Part shown: piece after piece, positions 47,847 through 57,438 of the stretch
Position numbering within the stretch: position 1 is the first letter of the stretch
How the letters are laid out: every line of letters begins with the position of its first letter
Assembly: GCF_002210105.1 (NCBI RefSeq)
Contig: NZ_AQQU01000001.1
Location: 718,501-782,500, forward strand
DNA length: 64,000 nt
Source of the DNA: Oceanicola sp. 22II-s10i
GTDB lineage: Bacteria > Pseudomonadota > Alphaproteobacteria > Rhodobacterales > Rhodobacteraceae
Direction of reading: 5' to 3'
Translations under genes and position numbers: made by a program
The notes under the pieces: generated by a model
Database searches by the model: none
Told to the model about the DNA's origin: nothing
The model's input: the letters and a program-made list of their open reading frames with translations, nothing else

Positions 47847-49121
47847 GTGCAGGCAAAACGACTGAACCCTTCGGGCGCGGGGCTGGCCACGGACAGTCCG
47901 CGCCGGGTGCTGGTGGTGGACGACAGCCGCCTTCAGCGCCGGGTGCTGCGCGCCATGCTGACCCGTTGGGGCTACGAAGTGGAAGAGGCGGCCAGCGGCG
48001 CCGACGCGCTAGAGATATGCCGCGACCGGCCGCCCTGCATGATCCTGTCGGACTGGATGATGCCCAGCATGGACGGGCTGGAATTCTGCCGCGCCTTTCG
48101 CGCGCTCGAGGGGGACAGCTATGGCTATTTCATCCTGCTGACCTCGAAAAGCGACAAGGCCCATGTGGCCGAGGGGCTGGACTCCGGCGCCGACGACTTC
48201 CTGACCAAGCCGGTGAATGCCGACGAACTGCGTGCGCGCATCCGGGCGGGGGAGCGGCTGACAGCAATGCAGCGGCGGCTGGCGGACAACAACCGCCTGC
48301 TCAGTGCAACGCTGGCGGAACTGCAGGCGATCCACGATTCCATCGACGGCGACCTGATCGAGGCGCGCAAGCTGCAGCAGAGCCTTGTTCGGGAACGGTT
48401 CCGCGACTTTGGCAGCGCGCAGGTGTCGCTGATGCTGTCGCCCGCCGGGCGCGTCGGCGGCGACCTCGTCGGGTTCTTTCCCGCGGAAGAGGGTCGGCTG
48501 GGGCTTTTCGCGCTCGACGTGGCGGGGCACGGGATCAGCTCCGCGCTTATGACCGCGCGGCTGGCCGGCTATTTCTCGGCCGCCGCGCCGGATCAGAACC
48601 TTGCCCTGAAACGCACGCGCACAGGCTATGCGGCGCGCGCGCCCGACGAGGTGGTCGCCCAGCTCAGTCGCCTCGTGCTGGAGGAGGCGGGGGGCGAACA
48701 CTACCTGACGATGGTTCTCGCCCTGTGCGATCTCGGCTCCGGCGTGGTCGAGCTGGTGCAGGCGGGTCATCCGCATCCGCTGATCCAGCGGGCCGACGGG
48801 CGGATCGAACCCGTGGGCGGCGGCGGCCTGCCTGTCGGCCTGATCGAGGATGCGCGGTTCGACACAGTGTCGCTGCGGCTGGGGCCCGGCGACCGGCTGC
48901 TCATCGTGTCCGACGGGATGATCGAATGCCCCGATGCGGACGGAGGCATCGTGGGCGAGGTGCGGCTGGCGGGGATGCTAGAGGCACTCGCCACGACAGA
49001 GGGCCCGGCCCTGATGGAAACGCTGGTCTGGATGCTCGGCGAACAGGGTGGCGGGGCCGACTTCCCCGACGATATTTCCGGTGTGCTGTTCGACTACCGC
49101 GGCGCGGCGGCGAGGATCTGA
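47847..49121 (+). CDS. receiver-SpoIIE (PP2C) phosphatase response regulator
   Basis: A 424-residue two-domain protein. The N-terminal receiver (about 20-140) has the acidic pair VVDDSR, the phospho-acceptor Asp69 in MILSDWMMP and Lys121 in LTKPV. The C-terminal part (about 190-420) is a SpoIIE/PP2C-type serine phosphatase, with SPAGRVGGDLVG and ALDVAGHG. Such proteins regulate sigma-factor partner switching. I see no anti-sigma or anti-anti-sigma gene nearby. Start is a GTG at 47847 after AGGA; an earlier GTG at 47808 is possible. Confidence 0.87.
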   Translation: MQAKRLNPSGAGLATDSPRRVLVVDDSRLQRRVLRAMLTRWGYEVEEAASGADALEICRDRPPCMILSDWMMPSMDGLEFCRAFRALEGDSYGYFILLTSKSDKAHVAEGLDSGADDFLTKPVNADELRARIRAGERLTAMQRRLADNNRLLSATLAELQAIHDSIDGDLIEARKLQQSLVRERFRDFGSAQVSLMLSPAGRVGGDLVGFFPAEEGRLGLFALDVAGHGISSALMTARLAGYFSAAAPDQNLALKRTRTGYAARAPDEVVAQLSRLVLEEAGGEHYLTMVLALCDLGSGVVELVQAGHPHPLIQRADGRIEPVGGGGLPVGLIEDARFDTVSLRLGPGDRLLIVSDGMIECPDADGGIVGEVRLAGMLEALATTEGPALMETLVWMLGEQGGGADFPDDISGVLFDYRGAAARI

Positions 49122-49540
49122 GCGAGGATCGCCCGCTCGCCGTCGTTGGCCAGCAGCTCCAGCGCGGCTTCGGCGGGGGTCCAGAGCGCCATGTGCCCCG
49201 GTTCGGTCGGCGGCCCCATCGGCCGGATCGGGCGGGCCATCCAGATGGTGCAGATCTTCTCGGCCCACAGGTCATATTCGGGCATGTAGGCGAACCGCTT
49301 GTAGACCCCCACGCGGCGCGGCGTGCCGATGCGCCAGCCGGTTTCCTCGTAGACCTCGCGGTGCAGCGCCCGCATCGGTGATTCGCCGGGATCGATGCCG
49401 CCGCCGGGCAGCTGGAACTCGGGCTCCGGCTCCAACTGGTGGGTCAGCAGCAGTGCGCCGTCGCGCGGCAGGATGGCATAGACACCGGGCCGGTGCGTGT
49501 AGCTGACATCGGGCCTGACCGGGTCTCCGAAACGCCGCAT
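49094..49540 (-). CDS. NUDIX hydrolase
   Basis: A 148-residue pyrophosphohydrolase with an intact Nudix box GGGIDPGESPMRALHREVYEETGW (G-x5-E-x7-REVYEETG). Substrate unknown; the family acts on nucleotides or related compounds. The long upstream frame is antisense to hslO, so the Met at 49540 is used. It is divergent from hslO and converges on the phosphatase gene with a 28 bp overlap. Confidence 0.88.
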   Translation of the reverse strand: MRRFGDPVRPDVSYTHRPGVYAILPRDGALLLTHQLEPEPEFQLPGGGIDPGESPMRALHREVYEETGWRIGTPRRVGVYKRFAYMPEYDLWAEKICTIWMARPIRPMGPPTEPGHMALWTPAEAALELLANDGERAILAQILAAAPR

Positions 49541-49621
49541 CGTGATCCATCCTTCCGCGGGGGGCTTCTTGCCGCTGCCTGCCTGTCGGTTTAGGACAGG
49601 GACAAGCGCAAAGGACACCCA

Positions 49622-50614
49622 ATGACAATAGGTTCCAAACTGGCCTGGGACGACACGGTTCTGCCGTTCCAGCTGGACAATTCGGATATTCGGGGCCGCG
49701 TCGCGCGCCTCGATGGCGTGCTGGACGGCATCCTGAAGCAACACGATTACCCCGTGGTTGTCGAGGCACTGGTGGCGGAAATGGCGCTGCTTGCGGCCCT
49801 CATCGGACAGTCGATCAAGCTGCGCTGGAAATTGCAGCTGCAACTTCAGTCGGATGGCCCGGTCCGGATGATCGCCTGCGACTACTACGGCCCCGAGGAA
49901 GAAGGCGAGCCGGCGCGCATCCGCGCGTATGCCAGCTTCGACCGCGACCGGATCACCGGCGACGTCCCGATGGAGCAGGTCGGCAACGGGTATTTCGCGA
50001 TCATGCTGGACCAGGGTGAGGGGATGACCCCCTATCAGGGCATCACCCCGATCACCCCCGGCGGTCTGGCCCGCAGTGCCGAGGCCTATTTCGCGCAGTC
50101 CGAACAGCTGCCGACCCGCTTTTCGCTCAGCTTCGGCCTGTCGACCGAGGCGGGTGGGGCCGAGCACTGGCGCGGCGGCGGTGTTATGATCCAGACCATG
50201 CCCAAGGCCAGCCCCCTGTCGGGCGGCGGGTCCGGCGAGGGCGGGCTGATCCTCGCCGCCGATCTGGTCGACGGCGATCAGGAAGAGGACTGGAATCGCG
50301 TCAACTTCCACCTCGACACCGTCGAGGCGATGGAGCTGACCGGCCCGACCGTGGCCCCGACCGACCTGCTGGTCCGCCTGTTCCACGAGGAGCAGCCACG
50401 CGTTTTCGACGCGCAGCCGGTGCGGTTCGGCTGCTCGTGCTCCGAGGACAAGGTGCGGCAGTCGCTGTCGATCTACTCGGCCAAGGACATCCAGAAGATG
50501 ACCACCGACGAGGGCACGGTCACCGCCGACTGCCAGTTCTGCGGGGCGCATTACGTGCTGGACCCCAAGACGGTCGGGTTCGAGGCGGAAAAGGGGGACG
50601 ACACGGGTGAGTGA
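49622..50614 (+). CDS. hslO: Hsp33 redox-activated chaperone
   Basis: A 330-residue cytoplasmic holdase that becomes active on oxidation. The zinc-binding redox switch is complete: Cys-X-Cys at 271/273 and Cys-X-X-Cys at 304/307. The N-terminal domain starts FQLDNSDIRGRVARL. The last 8 bp overlap the next NUDIX gene. Confidence 0.95.
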   Translation: MTIGSKLAWDDTVLPFQLDNSDIRGRVARLDGVLDGILKQHDYPVVVEALVAEMALLAALIGQSIKLRWKLQLQLQSDGPVRMIACDYYGPEEEGEPARIRAYASFDRDRITGDVPMEQVGNGYFAIMLDQGEGMTPYQGITPITPGGLARSAEAYFAQSEQLPTRFSLSFGLSTEAGGAEHWRGGGVMIQTMPKASPLSGGGSGEGGLILAADLVDGDQEEDWNRVNFHLDTVEAMELTGPTVAPTDLLVRLFHEEQPRVFDAQPVRFGCSCSEDKVRQSLSIYSAKDIQKMTTDEGTVTADCQFCGAHYVLDPKTVGFEAEKGDDTGE

Positions 50615-51200
50615 CGTTTTCGAGCATCTGCGGCGCACCCTCGGGGAGGAGGGCAAGCCCACCTCGGATTACGAACTGAACCCCGGCGTTTTCGTCCCCG
50701 ACAAGCCGACCCGCCCGGCCGGCGTGCTGATCGCCATCGAGATGCGCGGGGGCGAGCCGTTCGTCTGGCTGACCAAGCGGTCGTCGGCCCTGAAACATCA
50801 TCCGGGCCAGATCGCCTTTCCCGGCGGCAAGGTCGATCCGGTGGATCGTGACGCCACCGATGCCGCGCTGCGCGAGGCCGAGGAAGAGATCGGCCTGCCG
50901 CGCGACAACGTGGAGGTGCTGGGGTTCCTGCCCGAGCATGACACGGTGACCAACTTCCGCGTCCGGCCCGTTGTGGCGAAGGTTCTGGCGCCGTTCACGC
51001 CGATTGCCGAACCGGGCGAGGTGGCCGAGGTCTTTGCCGTGCCGCTGTCGCATCTGGCGGAGCCGTCGAACTACATGAAAGAGGGTCGCCGCTGGCGCGG
51101 GACGCGGCGGCTGTATTACGTCGTGCCCTACGGACCCTACTACATCTGGGGCGCCACGGCGCGCATGTTGCGGGTGCTGGCGGACCGGGTGGCGCCGTGA
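50607..51200 (+). CDS. CoA pyrophosphatase-type NUDIX hydrolase
   Basis: A 197-residue NUDIX protein of the NudL/CoA pyrophosphatase type. Upstream of the Nudix box it has the family block LKHHPGQIAFPGGKVD, and the box is REAEEEIGLP. This pattern points to hydrolysis of CoA and its derivatives. It overlaps hslO by 8 bp and the CCA-adding gene by 4 bp. Confidence 0.9.
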   Translation: MSDVFEHLRRTLGEEGKPTSDYELNPGVFVPDKPTRPAGVLIAIEMRGGEPFVWLTKRSSALKHHPGQIAFPGGKVDPVDRDATDAALREAEEEIGLPRDNVEVLGFLPEHDTVTNFRVRPVVAKVLAPFTPIAEPGEVAEVFAVPLSHLAEPSNYMKEGRRWRGTRRLYYVVPYGPYYIWGATARMLRVLADRVAP

Positions 51201-52357
51201 CACGGATCGCGGGCGACTGGCTGGACCGGCCCGCGACACAGGCCGTGTGCCGGATGCTTGAGGACGCGGGGCACAGGGCGCTGTTCGTCGGTGGCTGCGT
51301 CCGCGACGCATTGGTCGGGCGCGCGGTGGGCGATATCGACATCGCGACGGATGCGCGGCCCGAGGTGGTGACGGCGCTGGCCGGGGCGGCGGGGTTGCGC
51401 GCGGTGCCGACGGGGATCGACCACGGAACGGTGACGGTGGTGTCGGACGGCGTGCCGCACGAAGTCACGACCTTTCGCCGGGACGTGGAGACGGATGGCC
51501 GCCGCGCCGTGGTCGCCTTCGCCGATACGGTCGAGGAGGACGCCCGGCGGCGCGATTTCACGATGAACGCGCTTTATGCCGATGCGCGGGGTGCGGTCTC
51601 CGATCCCCTCGGCTCGGGGCTCAGGGACCTCGCCGCGCGGCGGGTGCGGTTCATCGAGGATCCGGAAGTGCGGATCCGCGAGGACTATCTGCGTATCCTG
51701 CGGTTCTTCCGGTTTCACGCCTGGTACGGCGACCCCGACGCCGGGATGGACGCCGATGCGCTGGCCGCGATTGCCGCGCTTTCGGGCGGAATAGAGACAC
51801 TTTCGGCCGAGCGGATCGGCCACGAGATCAAGCGTCTGCTCGGCGCGCCGGACCCGGCGCCCTCGGTCGCCGCGATGCGGGCGACCGGGGTGCTGATGCA
51901 GGTTCTGCCGGGAGCGGACGATCGGGCACTTGCCCCGCTGGTCCACCTGGAAGCTGAGGCGGCTGTCGCGCCGGACGCCATGCGCCGTCTGGCTGCGCTG
52001 GGCGGAGAGAGCGTCGACGACCGCCTGCGCCTCAGCCGGGCCGAGGCAAAGCGGCTGGACCACATCGCGCGGGCGGTCGATGACGGCGCAGGACCGGAAG
52101 TGCTGGGCTATCGCCACGGCGTCGAGGCCGCACGCGATGCCGTCCTGATCCTCGCCGCCAGTCTCGGCCAGCCCCCGGCCCCCGACGCGCTGGACCTCAC
52201 CATCCGCGGGGCGCAGAGGACACTGCCAGTGAGGGCGGAGGACCTCATACCCGAATACGAGGGCGCGGCGCTTGGCGCGAAGCTGAAGGAGATCGAGGCG
52301 CGCTGGATCGCCTCGGGTTTCGCATTGACGCGCAGTGAGCTGTTGAACGGCGCGTGA
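51197..52357 (+). CDS. cca: CCA tRNA nucleotidyltransferase (class II)
   Basis: A 386-residue enzyme that adds or repairs the CCA end of tRNAs. The catalytic block is FVGGCVRDALVGRAVGDIDIATDA with the metal-binding Asp pair, followed by RRDFTMNALYAD and the later RILRFFRFHAWYG. It starts with GTG and overlaps the NUDIX gene by 4 bp. A poly(A) polymerase role cannot be fully excluded by sequence, but the short length favours CCA addition. Confidence 0.92.
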   Translation: MTRIAGDWLDRPATQAVCRMLEDAGHRALFVGGCVRDALVGRAVGDIDIATDARPEVVTALAGAAGLRAVPTGIDHGTVTVVSDGVPHEVTTFRRDVETDGRRAVVAFADTVEEDARRRDFTMNALYADARGAVSDPLGSGLRDLAARRVRFIEDPEVRIREDYLRILRFFRFHAWYGDPDAGMDADALAAIAALSGGIETLSAERIGHEIKRLLGAPDPAPSVAAMRATGVLMQVLPGADDRALAPLVHLEAEAAVAPDAMRRLAALGGESVDDRLRLSRAEAKRLDHIARAVDDGAGPEVLGYRHGVEAARDAVLILAASLGQPPAPDALDLTIRGAQRTLPVRAEDLIPEYEGAALGAKLKEIEARWIASGFALTRSELLNGA

Positions 52358-52412
52358 GCGTGGCTTGACCCCGCCCGCCGGAACGTCAGTATCCCCGGCA
52401 AAGGAGATACCG

Positions 52413-54257
52413 ATGCGGCCGGACAGGTTGATCGACGCGTTCCGGCCCGCCGAAGGGCCGCCCCCCACGACGCTCATGCGCTTTATCCGCTGGTCCCTGC
52501 GCGGCGCCTTCCCGGCGCTGTGGCTGGCGGCGTTCCTGTCGGCGCTCGCGGGCGCGATGGAGGCGGGAACGGCGTGGATCCTCGGCAAGGTCATCGACCG
52601 TGCGACGGAAACCGGGTCGGAGGGCTTCTTCGCGCCCGAGAACATCGGCCTTCTGGTGCTGTCCGTCGGCTTCTTCCTGATCGCGCGCCCGCTGTTCTTT
52701 GGCCTGTCCTCGGCGGCCGGGTCCATCGTCGTCTCGCCCAATGTCGACACGATGGTTCTGGCGCGGCTGCATCGCTGGACGCTGGGGCAGTCGGTCGTGT
52801 TCTTCGACAACGACTTCGCCGGGCGCATCGCGCAGAAGCAGATGCAGGCCGCCCGCGCGCTGACCGACGTGACGGTCGAGATGATCAACACGGTCGCCTT
52901 CGCGCTCGCCTCGCTGGTCGGGGCCGTGGCGCTGATCGTGGGGATCGACTGGCGTCTGGCGCTTGGGTTCGTGGTCTGGCTCTGTGTCTATCTCGCCCTG
53001 ATCCGCTATTTCCTGCCCCGTATCCGCGAACGGGCGAAAACCCGTGCGGCGGCGCGGGCGATGGTGACCGGGCAGATCGTCGACACGATCACCAACATCA
53101 AGACGGTCAAGCTGTTCGCCCATGACGACCACGAGGACCGCGCGGCGCTGAATGCCATGGGCGGTTTTCGGACGCGGGTGCTGGAGTTCGGATATCTCGC
53201 CGCGACCTTCCGCGTGCTGCTGAACGCGCTGGCGGGGACCCTGCCGCTGTTCCTTGTCGGCGGATCGCTGTGGCTGTGGTCGCTGGGGCAGGCGACGATT
53301 GGCGATGCGGTGGCCGCCGGGACGATCGCGATGCGGGTGGCGCAGATGACCGGGTGGGTCAGTTTCGCGCTGATGAACACCTACGCCAATATCGGCGAGG
53401 TCGAGGACGGGATGCGCACGCTCGCGCGGTCCGTGCGGCTGGAGGATGAACCGGGTGCGAACGTGCTGCGGGTGACGGAAGGGCTCGTGACCTTCGAGAA
53501 CGTGGGCTTCGCCTACGGCCGCGAAAAGGGCGGGGTGCAGGACATCGCGCTGGACATCGCGCCGGGCGAAAAGCTGGGGATCGTGGGCGCTTCGGGGGCC
53601 GGGAAATCGACGCTCGTGGCGTTGCTGCTGCGCATGTACGACCCGGAACAGGGTCGCATCCTGATCGACGGACAGGACATCCGCGACGTGACGCAGGTCA
53701 GCCTGAGGCGGCAGATCGGCATGGTCACGCAGGAAACGATGATGTTCAACCGCTCGGCGCGGGACAACATCCTCTACGGCAATCCGGAGGCGGGTGAGGA
53801 CGATCTGGTCCGCGCGGCCGAGAAGGCCGAGGCGCATGACTTCATCGGCGACCTGATCGACCACACCGGGCGCGAGGGTTACGAGGCCCGGCTGGGCGAG
53901 CGCGGCGTCAAGCTGTCGGGCGGCCAGCGTCAACGGATCGCGCTGGCCCGCGCCATCCTAAAGGACGCGCCGATCCTCGTGCTGGACGAGGCGACCTCGG
54001 CGCTCGATTCCGAGGTCGAGGCGGCGATCCAGGGCGCGCTGGAGCGGGTGATGGAAGGCAAGACGGTGCTGGCCATCGCGCACCGGCTGTCGACCATCAG
54101 CCACATGGACCGGATCGTGGTGCTGGAGGCGGGGCGGATCGCGGAAATCGGCTCTCACGAAGAGCTTCTGGCGCAGGACGGGCTGTATGCGCGGTACTGG
54201 TCGCGGCAGTCGGGCGGGTTCCTCGGCCTCAAGGATCAGGCGGACGCCGCGGAATGA
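52413..54257 (+). CDS. ABC half-transporter 1 (membrane plus ATPase)
   Basis: A 614-residue ABC exporter half. The N-terminal 300 residues hold about six membrane segments. The ATPase has Walker A GASGAGKST (about 392-400), the signature LSGGQRQR, Walker B ILVLDEATSALDSE with the catalytic Glu, and the switch His in AIAHRLST. All ATPase motifs are canonical. The AAGGAGAT ribosome site decides the ATG at 52413. It overlaps the next ABC gene by 4 bp; the two probably form a heterodimer. Substrate unknown. Confidence 0.9.
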   Translation: MRPDRLIDAFRPAEGPPPTTLMRFIRWSLRGAFPALWLAAFLSALAGAMEAGTAWILGKVIDRATETGSEGFFAPENIGLLVLSVGFFLIARPLFFGLSSAAGSIVVSPNVDTMVLARLHRWTLGQSVVFFDNDFAGRIAQKQMQAARALTDVTVEMINTVAFALASLVGAVALIVGIDWRLALGFVVWLCVYLALIRYFLPRIRERAKTRAAARAMVTGQIVDTITNIKTVKLFAHDDHEDRAALNAMGGFRTRVLEFGYLAATFRVLLNALAGTLPLFLVGGSLWLWSLGQATIGDAVAAGTIAMRVAQMTGWVSFALMNTYANIGEVEDGMRTLARSVRLEDEPGANVLRVTEGLVTFENVGFAYGREKGGVQDIALDIAPGEKLGIVGASGAGKSTLVALLLRMYDPEQGRILIDGQDIRDVTQVSLRRQIGMVTQETMMFNRSARDNILYGNPEAGEDDLVRAAEKAEAHDFIGDLIDHTGREGYEARLGERGVKLSGGQRQRIALARAILKDAPILVLDEATSALDSEVEAAIQGALERVMEGKTVLAIAHRLSTISHMDRIVVLEAGRIAEIGSHEELLAQDGLYARYWSRQSGGFLGLKDQADAAE

Positions 54258-56101
54258 TCGCACCGGTTCGCAAGCTTCTGTCGATGATCGACGCCTTTCG
54301 CCCGGCCGACGGGCCGCCGCCCTCGCGGCTGTTCCCCTTCGTCCGCTGGGCGCTGCGCGGCGCTGGCCCGGCGCTGGCGCTGACCTACGGCATCTCGCTT
54401 CTGGCGGGCTCGACCGAGGTCTTCGCGGCCTGGTTGACCGGCTGGGTCATCGACACGGCGACGGAGCAGGGGCCGGGCGACTTGATCACGCTCTACTGGC
54501 CGCTTCTGCTGGCGATGGCGCTGTTCTACCTCGCCGTCCGACCAGTGATCTTTGCCGTCGATTCAGCGACGACCAGCTTGCTGATCGGCCCGCACCTGTT
54601 CCCGCTGATCCTGCAACGGCTGAACCGCTGGACGCTGGGTCATTCGATGCGGTTCTTCGACAACGATTTCGCCGGGCGGATCAGCCAGAAGGCGATGCAG
54701 ACCGCCCGCGCGCTGACCGACATCGTGTTGGAGTTCTCGGACGCGTTTTTCTACGGCTTCGCGATCTTCATCGGGACGATGTTCCTGCTGGCCTCGATCG
54801 ACGCGCGGCTGCTGCTGGGGTTCATCGTCTGGGGCGCGTTCTATATCGCCGCGCTGGTGTGGTTCATCCCGCGCGTGCAGGCGAGCGCGGCACATCGCGC
54901 GGGGGCACGGGCCGCGGTGACGGGGCAGGTGGTCGACACGCTGTCGAACATCACGACGGTCAAGCTTTTCGCGCATCACGACCACGAGGACCGTGCGACC
55001 CTGTCCGCGCTGAAACGGTTCCTCGAACGGGCGCTCGACTTCGGGATGCTGTCGGTGACCTATCGGCTGGTGCTGCTGACGCTGGGCGGGCTGCTGCCGC
55101 TGATCGCACTTGGCGGGTCGCTGTGGCTCTGGTCGCGCGGCGCGGCGACGGCGGGGGACATCGCGATGGCGTCCATGGCCTCGACCCGGCTGTCGATGGT
55201 GACGAACCGGATGGGCCGGGCGGCGGTGTCGATCTTCACCAACCTCGGCGAGGTGCAGGACGGGATCGCGACCCTGACCCCGCCGCACGAGATTGCGGAT
55301 CGCGAGGGCGCGGCGACCGAGGCGCCGTTGCGCGACGGGCTGCGGTTCGAGCATCTGACATTCACCTTCGGGCGGCCCGGCCAGCCGGCGCTGGACGACT
55401 TCGACCTGACCGTGAAACCGGGCGAGAAGATCGCGCTGGTCGGTGCCTCGGGCGCGGGGAAATCGACGGCGATGTCGCTGCTGCTGCGGCTGTATGACGT
55501 GGAACAGGGTCGCATTCTGTTCGGCGGCACCGACATCCGCGACATCACGCAGGAGGCGCTGCGGCGGCAGATCGCTGTGGTCCGGCAGGAGACGGCGATG
55601 TTCAATCGCTCCGCGCTGGAGAACATCCGCTATGGCCGTCCCGAGGCGACGGATGCCGAGGTCGAGGAGGCCGCGCGCAATGCCGCCGCCGACGGCTTCA
55701 TCCGCGAGCTGCGCGATCACCGCGGGCGCGAGGGGTATGACGCGCATCTGGGTGAGCGGGGCGTGAAGCTGTCGGGCGGACAGCGGCAGCGGGTGGCGAT
55801 CGCGCGGGCGATCCTCAAGGACGCGCCGGTGCTGGTGCTGGACGAGGCGACATCGGCGCTGGATTCCGAGGTCGAGGCCGAGATCCAGGAGGCGCTGGAG
55901 CGGGTGATGCGCGGCAAGACCGTTATCGCCATCGCGCACCGGCTGTCGACGATCAGCCACATGGACCGGATCGTTGTCATGGACGCGGGCCGGATCGCCG
56001 AGAGCGGGACGCATGACGAGCTGCTGGCGCGCGACGGGCTATATGCCCGGTTCTGGTCGCGGCAGTCGGGCGGGTTCCTGAACGCGGATGCCGCCGAATA
56101 G
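54254..56101 (+). CDS. ABC half-transporter 2 (membrane plus ATPase)
   Basis: A 615-residue ABC exporter half, clearly a paralogue of the preceding gene: both begin with an IDAFRP segment and a W-x-LRGA start to the first membrane segment. The Walker A GASGAGKST, signature LSGGQRQR and Walker B LVLDEATSALDSE are intact, so both halves of the pair look catalytically competent. It overlaps its partner by 4 bp. The pair resembles MsbA-like lipid or drug exporters, with no substrate evidence. Confidence 0.9.
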   Translation: MIAPVRKLLSMIDAFRPADGPPPSRLFPFVRWALRGAGPALALTYGISLLAGSTEVFAAWLTGWVIDTATEQGPGDLITLYWPLLLAMALFYLAVRPVIFAVDSATTSLLIGPHLFPLILQRLNRWTLGHSMRFFDNDFAGRISQKAMQTARALTDIVLEFSDAFFYGFAIFIGTMFLLASIDARLLLGFIVWGAFYIAALVWFIPRVQASAAHRAGARAAVTGQVVDTLSNITTVKLFAHHDHEDRATLSALKRFLERALDFGMLSVTYRLVLLTLGGLLPLIALGGSLWLWSRGAATAGDIAMASMASTRLSMVTNRMGRAAVSIFTNLGEVQDGIATLTPPHEIADREGAATEAPLRDGLRFEHLTFTFGRPGQPALDDFDLTVKPGEKIALVGASGAGKSTAMSLLLRLYDVEQGRILFGGTDIRDITQEALRRQIAVVRQETAMFNRSALENIRYGRPEATDAEVEEAARNAAADGFIRELRDHRGREGYDAHLGERGVKLSGGQRQRVAIARAILKDAPVLVLDEATSALDSEVEAEIQEALERVMRGKTVIAIAHRLSTISHMDRIVVMDAGRIAESGTHDELLARDGLYARFWSRQSGGFLNADAAE

Positions 56102-56140
56102 GGCTTGGCGGCGTCGGTGCCGGCGCTGTATCGGGCGGGG

Positions 56141-57358
56141 ATGGAGACATATCGCATAGAACGGCTTGGCCAGCACGGGGACGGCATCGCCCCCGGCCCG
56201 GTCTTTGCACCCCTGACCTTGCCGGGCGAAGAGGTGACCGGGCGGCTCGACGGCCAGCGGCTGGAGGAGGTGAAGATCGTCACTCCTTCGGCCGAGCGTA
56301 TATCCGCGCCCTGCCGGCATTTCCGGACCTGCGGCGGCTGTTCCCTGCAGCACGCCGCGCCGGAGTTCATCGCCGGATGGAAGGCCGATGTCGTGCGTCA
56401 GGCGCTGAGTGCGCAGGGGATTTCAGGCGAAATCGGCTCTGTTCACACCTCGCCCGCCCGGTCGCGGCGGCGTGCGACCTTGTCGGTGCGGCGGACCAAG
56501 AAGGGGGCGATGGCAGGGTTTCATGCGCGAGGATCGGATGTCATCGTCGAGATCCCGGACTGCCACCTGCTGCACCCCGACCTGATGGCCGCCCTGCCGG
56601 TGGCCGAGGCGCTGGCGGTCGCCGGAGGGTCGCGCAAGGGCGAGCTGTCGGTCGCGGCGACGCTGTCGCTCTCCGGTCTGGACGTGGCCGTGACCGGTGG
56701 CAAGCCGCTGGACGGGCCGCTCAGGATCGCGCTGGCGGCCGAGGCGGAACGGCTGGGACTGGCGCGGCTGGCATGGGACGACGAAGTCGTGGCGATGGCG
56801 CATCCGCCGGTGCAGGTGTTCGGCCGCGTGCGTGTGGTGCCGCCGCCGGGTGCCTTCCTGCAGGCGACGGCGGATGGCGAAGCGGCGCTGCTGGCGGCGG
56901 TTTCGGCCCTGGTGCAGGGGAAAACCGCCATCGCCGACCTGTTCGCGGGATGCGGGACATTCAGCCTGCCGATGGCCGAAGGGGCCGAGGTTCATGCCGT
57001 CGAGGGCGATGCGGCGATGCTGGACGCGCTCGACAAGGGATGGCGGCAGGCGCAGGGGCTGAAGCGCGTGACGCACGAGGCGCGCGACCTGTTCCGGCGG
57101 CCGCTCATGCCTGACGAGCTGAAACGGTTCGATGCCGTGGTCATCGACCCGCCGCGCGCGGGGGCTCAGGCGCAGGTGGCGGAGATCGCGAAAGCGCGGG
57201 TGCCGATGGTCGCGCATGTGTCCTGCAACCCTGCGACCTTCGCCCGCGAGGCGGCGGTGCTGATCGCTGCCGGCTACGACATGGGGCCGGTCACGGTGGT
57301 GGACCAGTTCCGGTGGTCAGGGCATGTGGAGCTGGTCGCCGGCTTCACGATGGCGTGA
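56141..57358 (+). CDS. RlmD/TrmA-type RNA uracil-5 methyltransferase
   Basis: A 405-residue SAM-dependent methyltransferase for a uridine in RNA. A cluster-binding motif, CRHFRTCGGC, is typical of the RlmD (RumA) group, which carries a 4Fe-4S cluster. The SAM and catalytic blocks LFAGCGTF, VIDPPRAG and HVSCNPATF (the nucleophilic Cys) are present. A TRAM-like N terminus precedes them. The ATG at 56141 is preferred over a TTG at 56105. The target may be 23S rRNA U1939, but this is inferred. Confidence 0.87.
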   Translation: METYRIERLGQHGDGIAPGPVFAPLTLPGEEVTGRLDGQRLEEVKIVTPSAERISAPCRHFRTCGGCSLQHAAPEFIAGWKADVVRQALSAQGISGEIGSVHTSPARSRRRATLSVRRTKKGAMAGFHARGSDVIVEIPDCHLLHPDLMAALPVAEALAVAGGSRKGELSVAATLSLSGLDVAVTGGKPLDGPLRIALAAEAERLGLARLAWDDEVVAMAHPPVQVFGRVRVVPPPGAFLQATADGEAALLAAVSALVQGKTAIADLFAGCGTFSLPMAEGAEVHAVEGDAAMLDALDKGWRQAQGLKRVTHEARDLFRRPLMPDELKRFDAVVIDPPRAGAQAQVAEIAKARVPMVAHVSCNPATFAREAAVLIAAGYDMGPVTVVDQFRWSGHVELVAGFTMA

Positions 57359-57438
57359 GCGGATCGGGACTTCGCAAATCGCCCGGCAAAAGGTAAAAGG
57401 CGCGTAAGGCGACCAAGATCTCCAAAGGCAGTTCGGAC

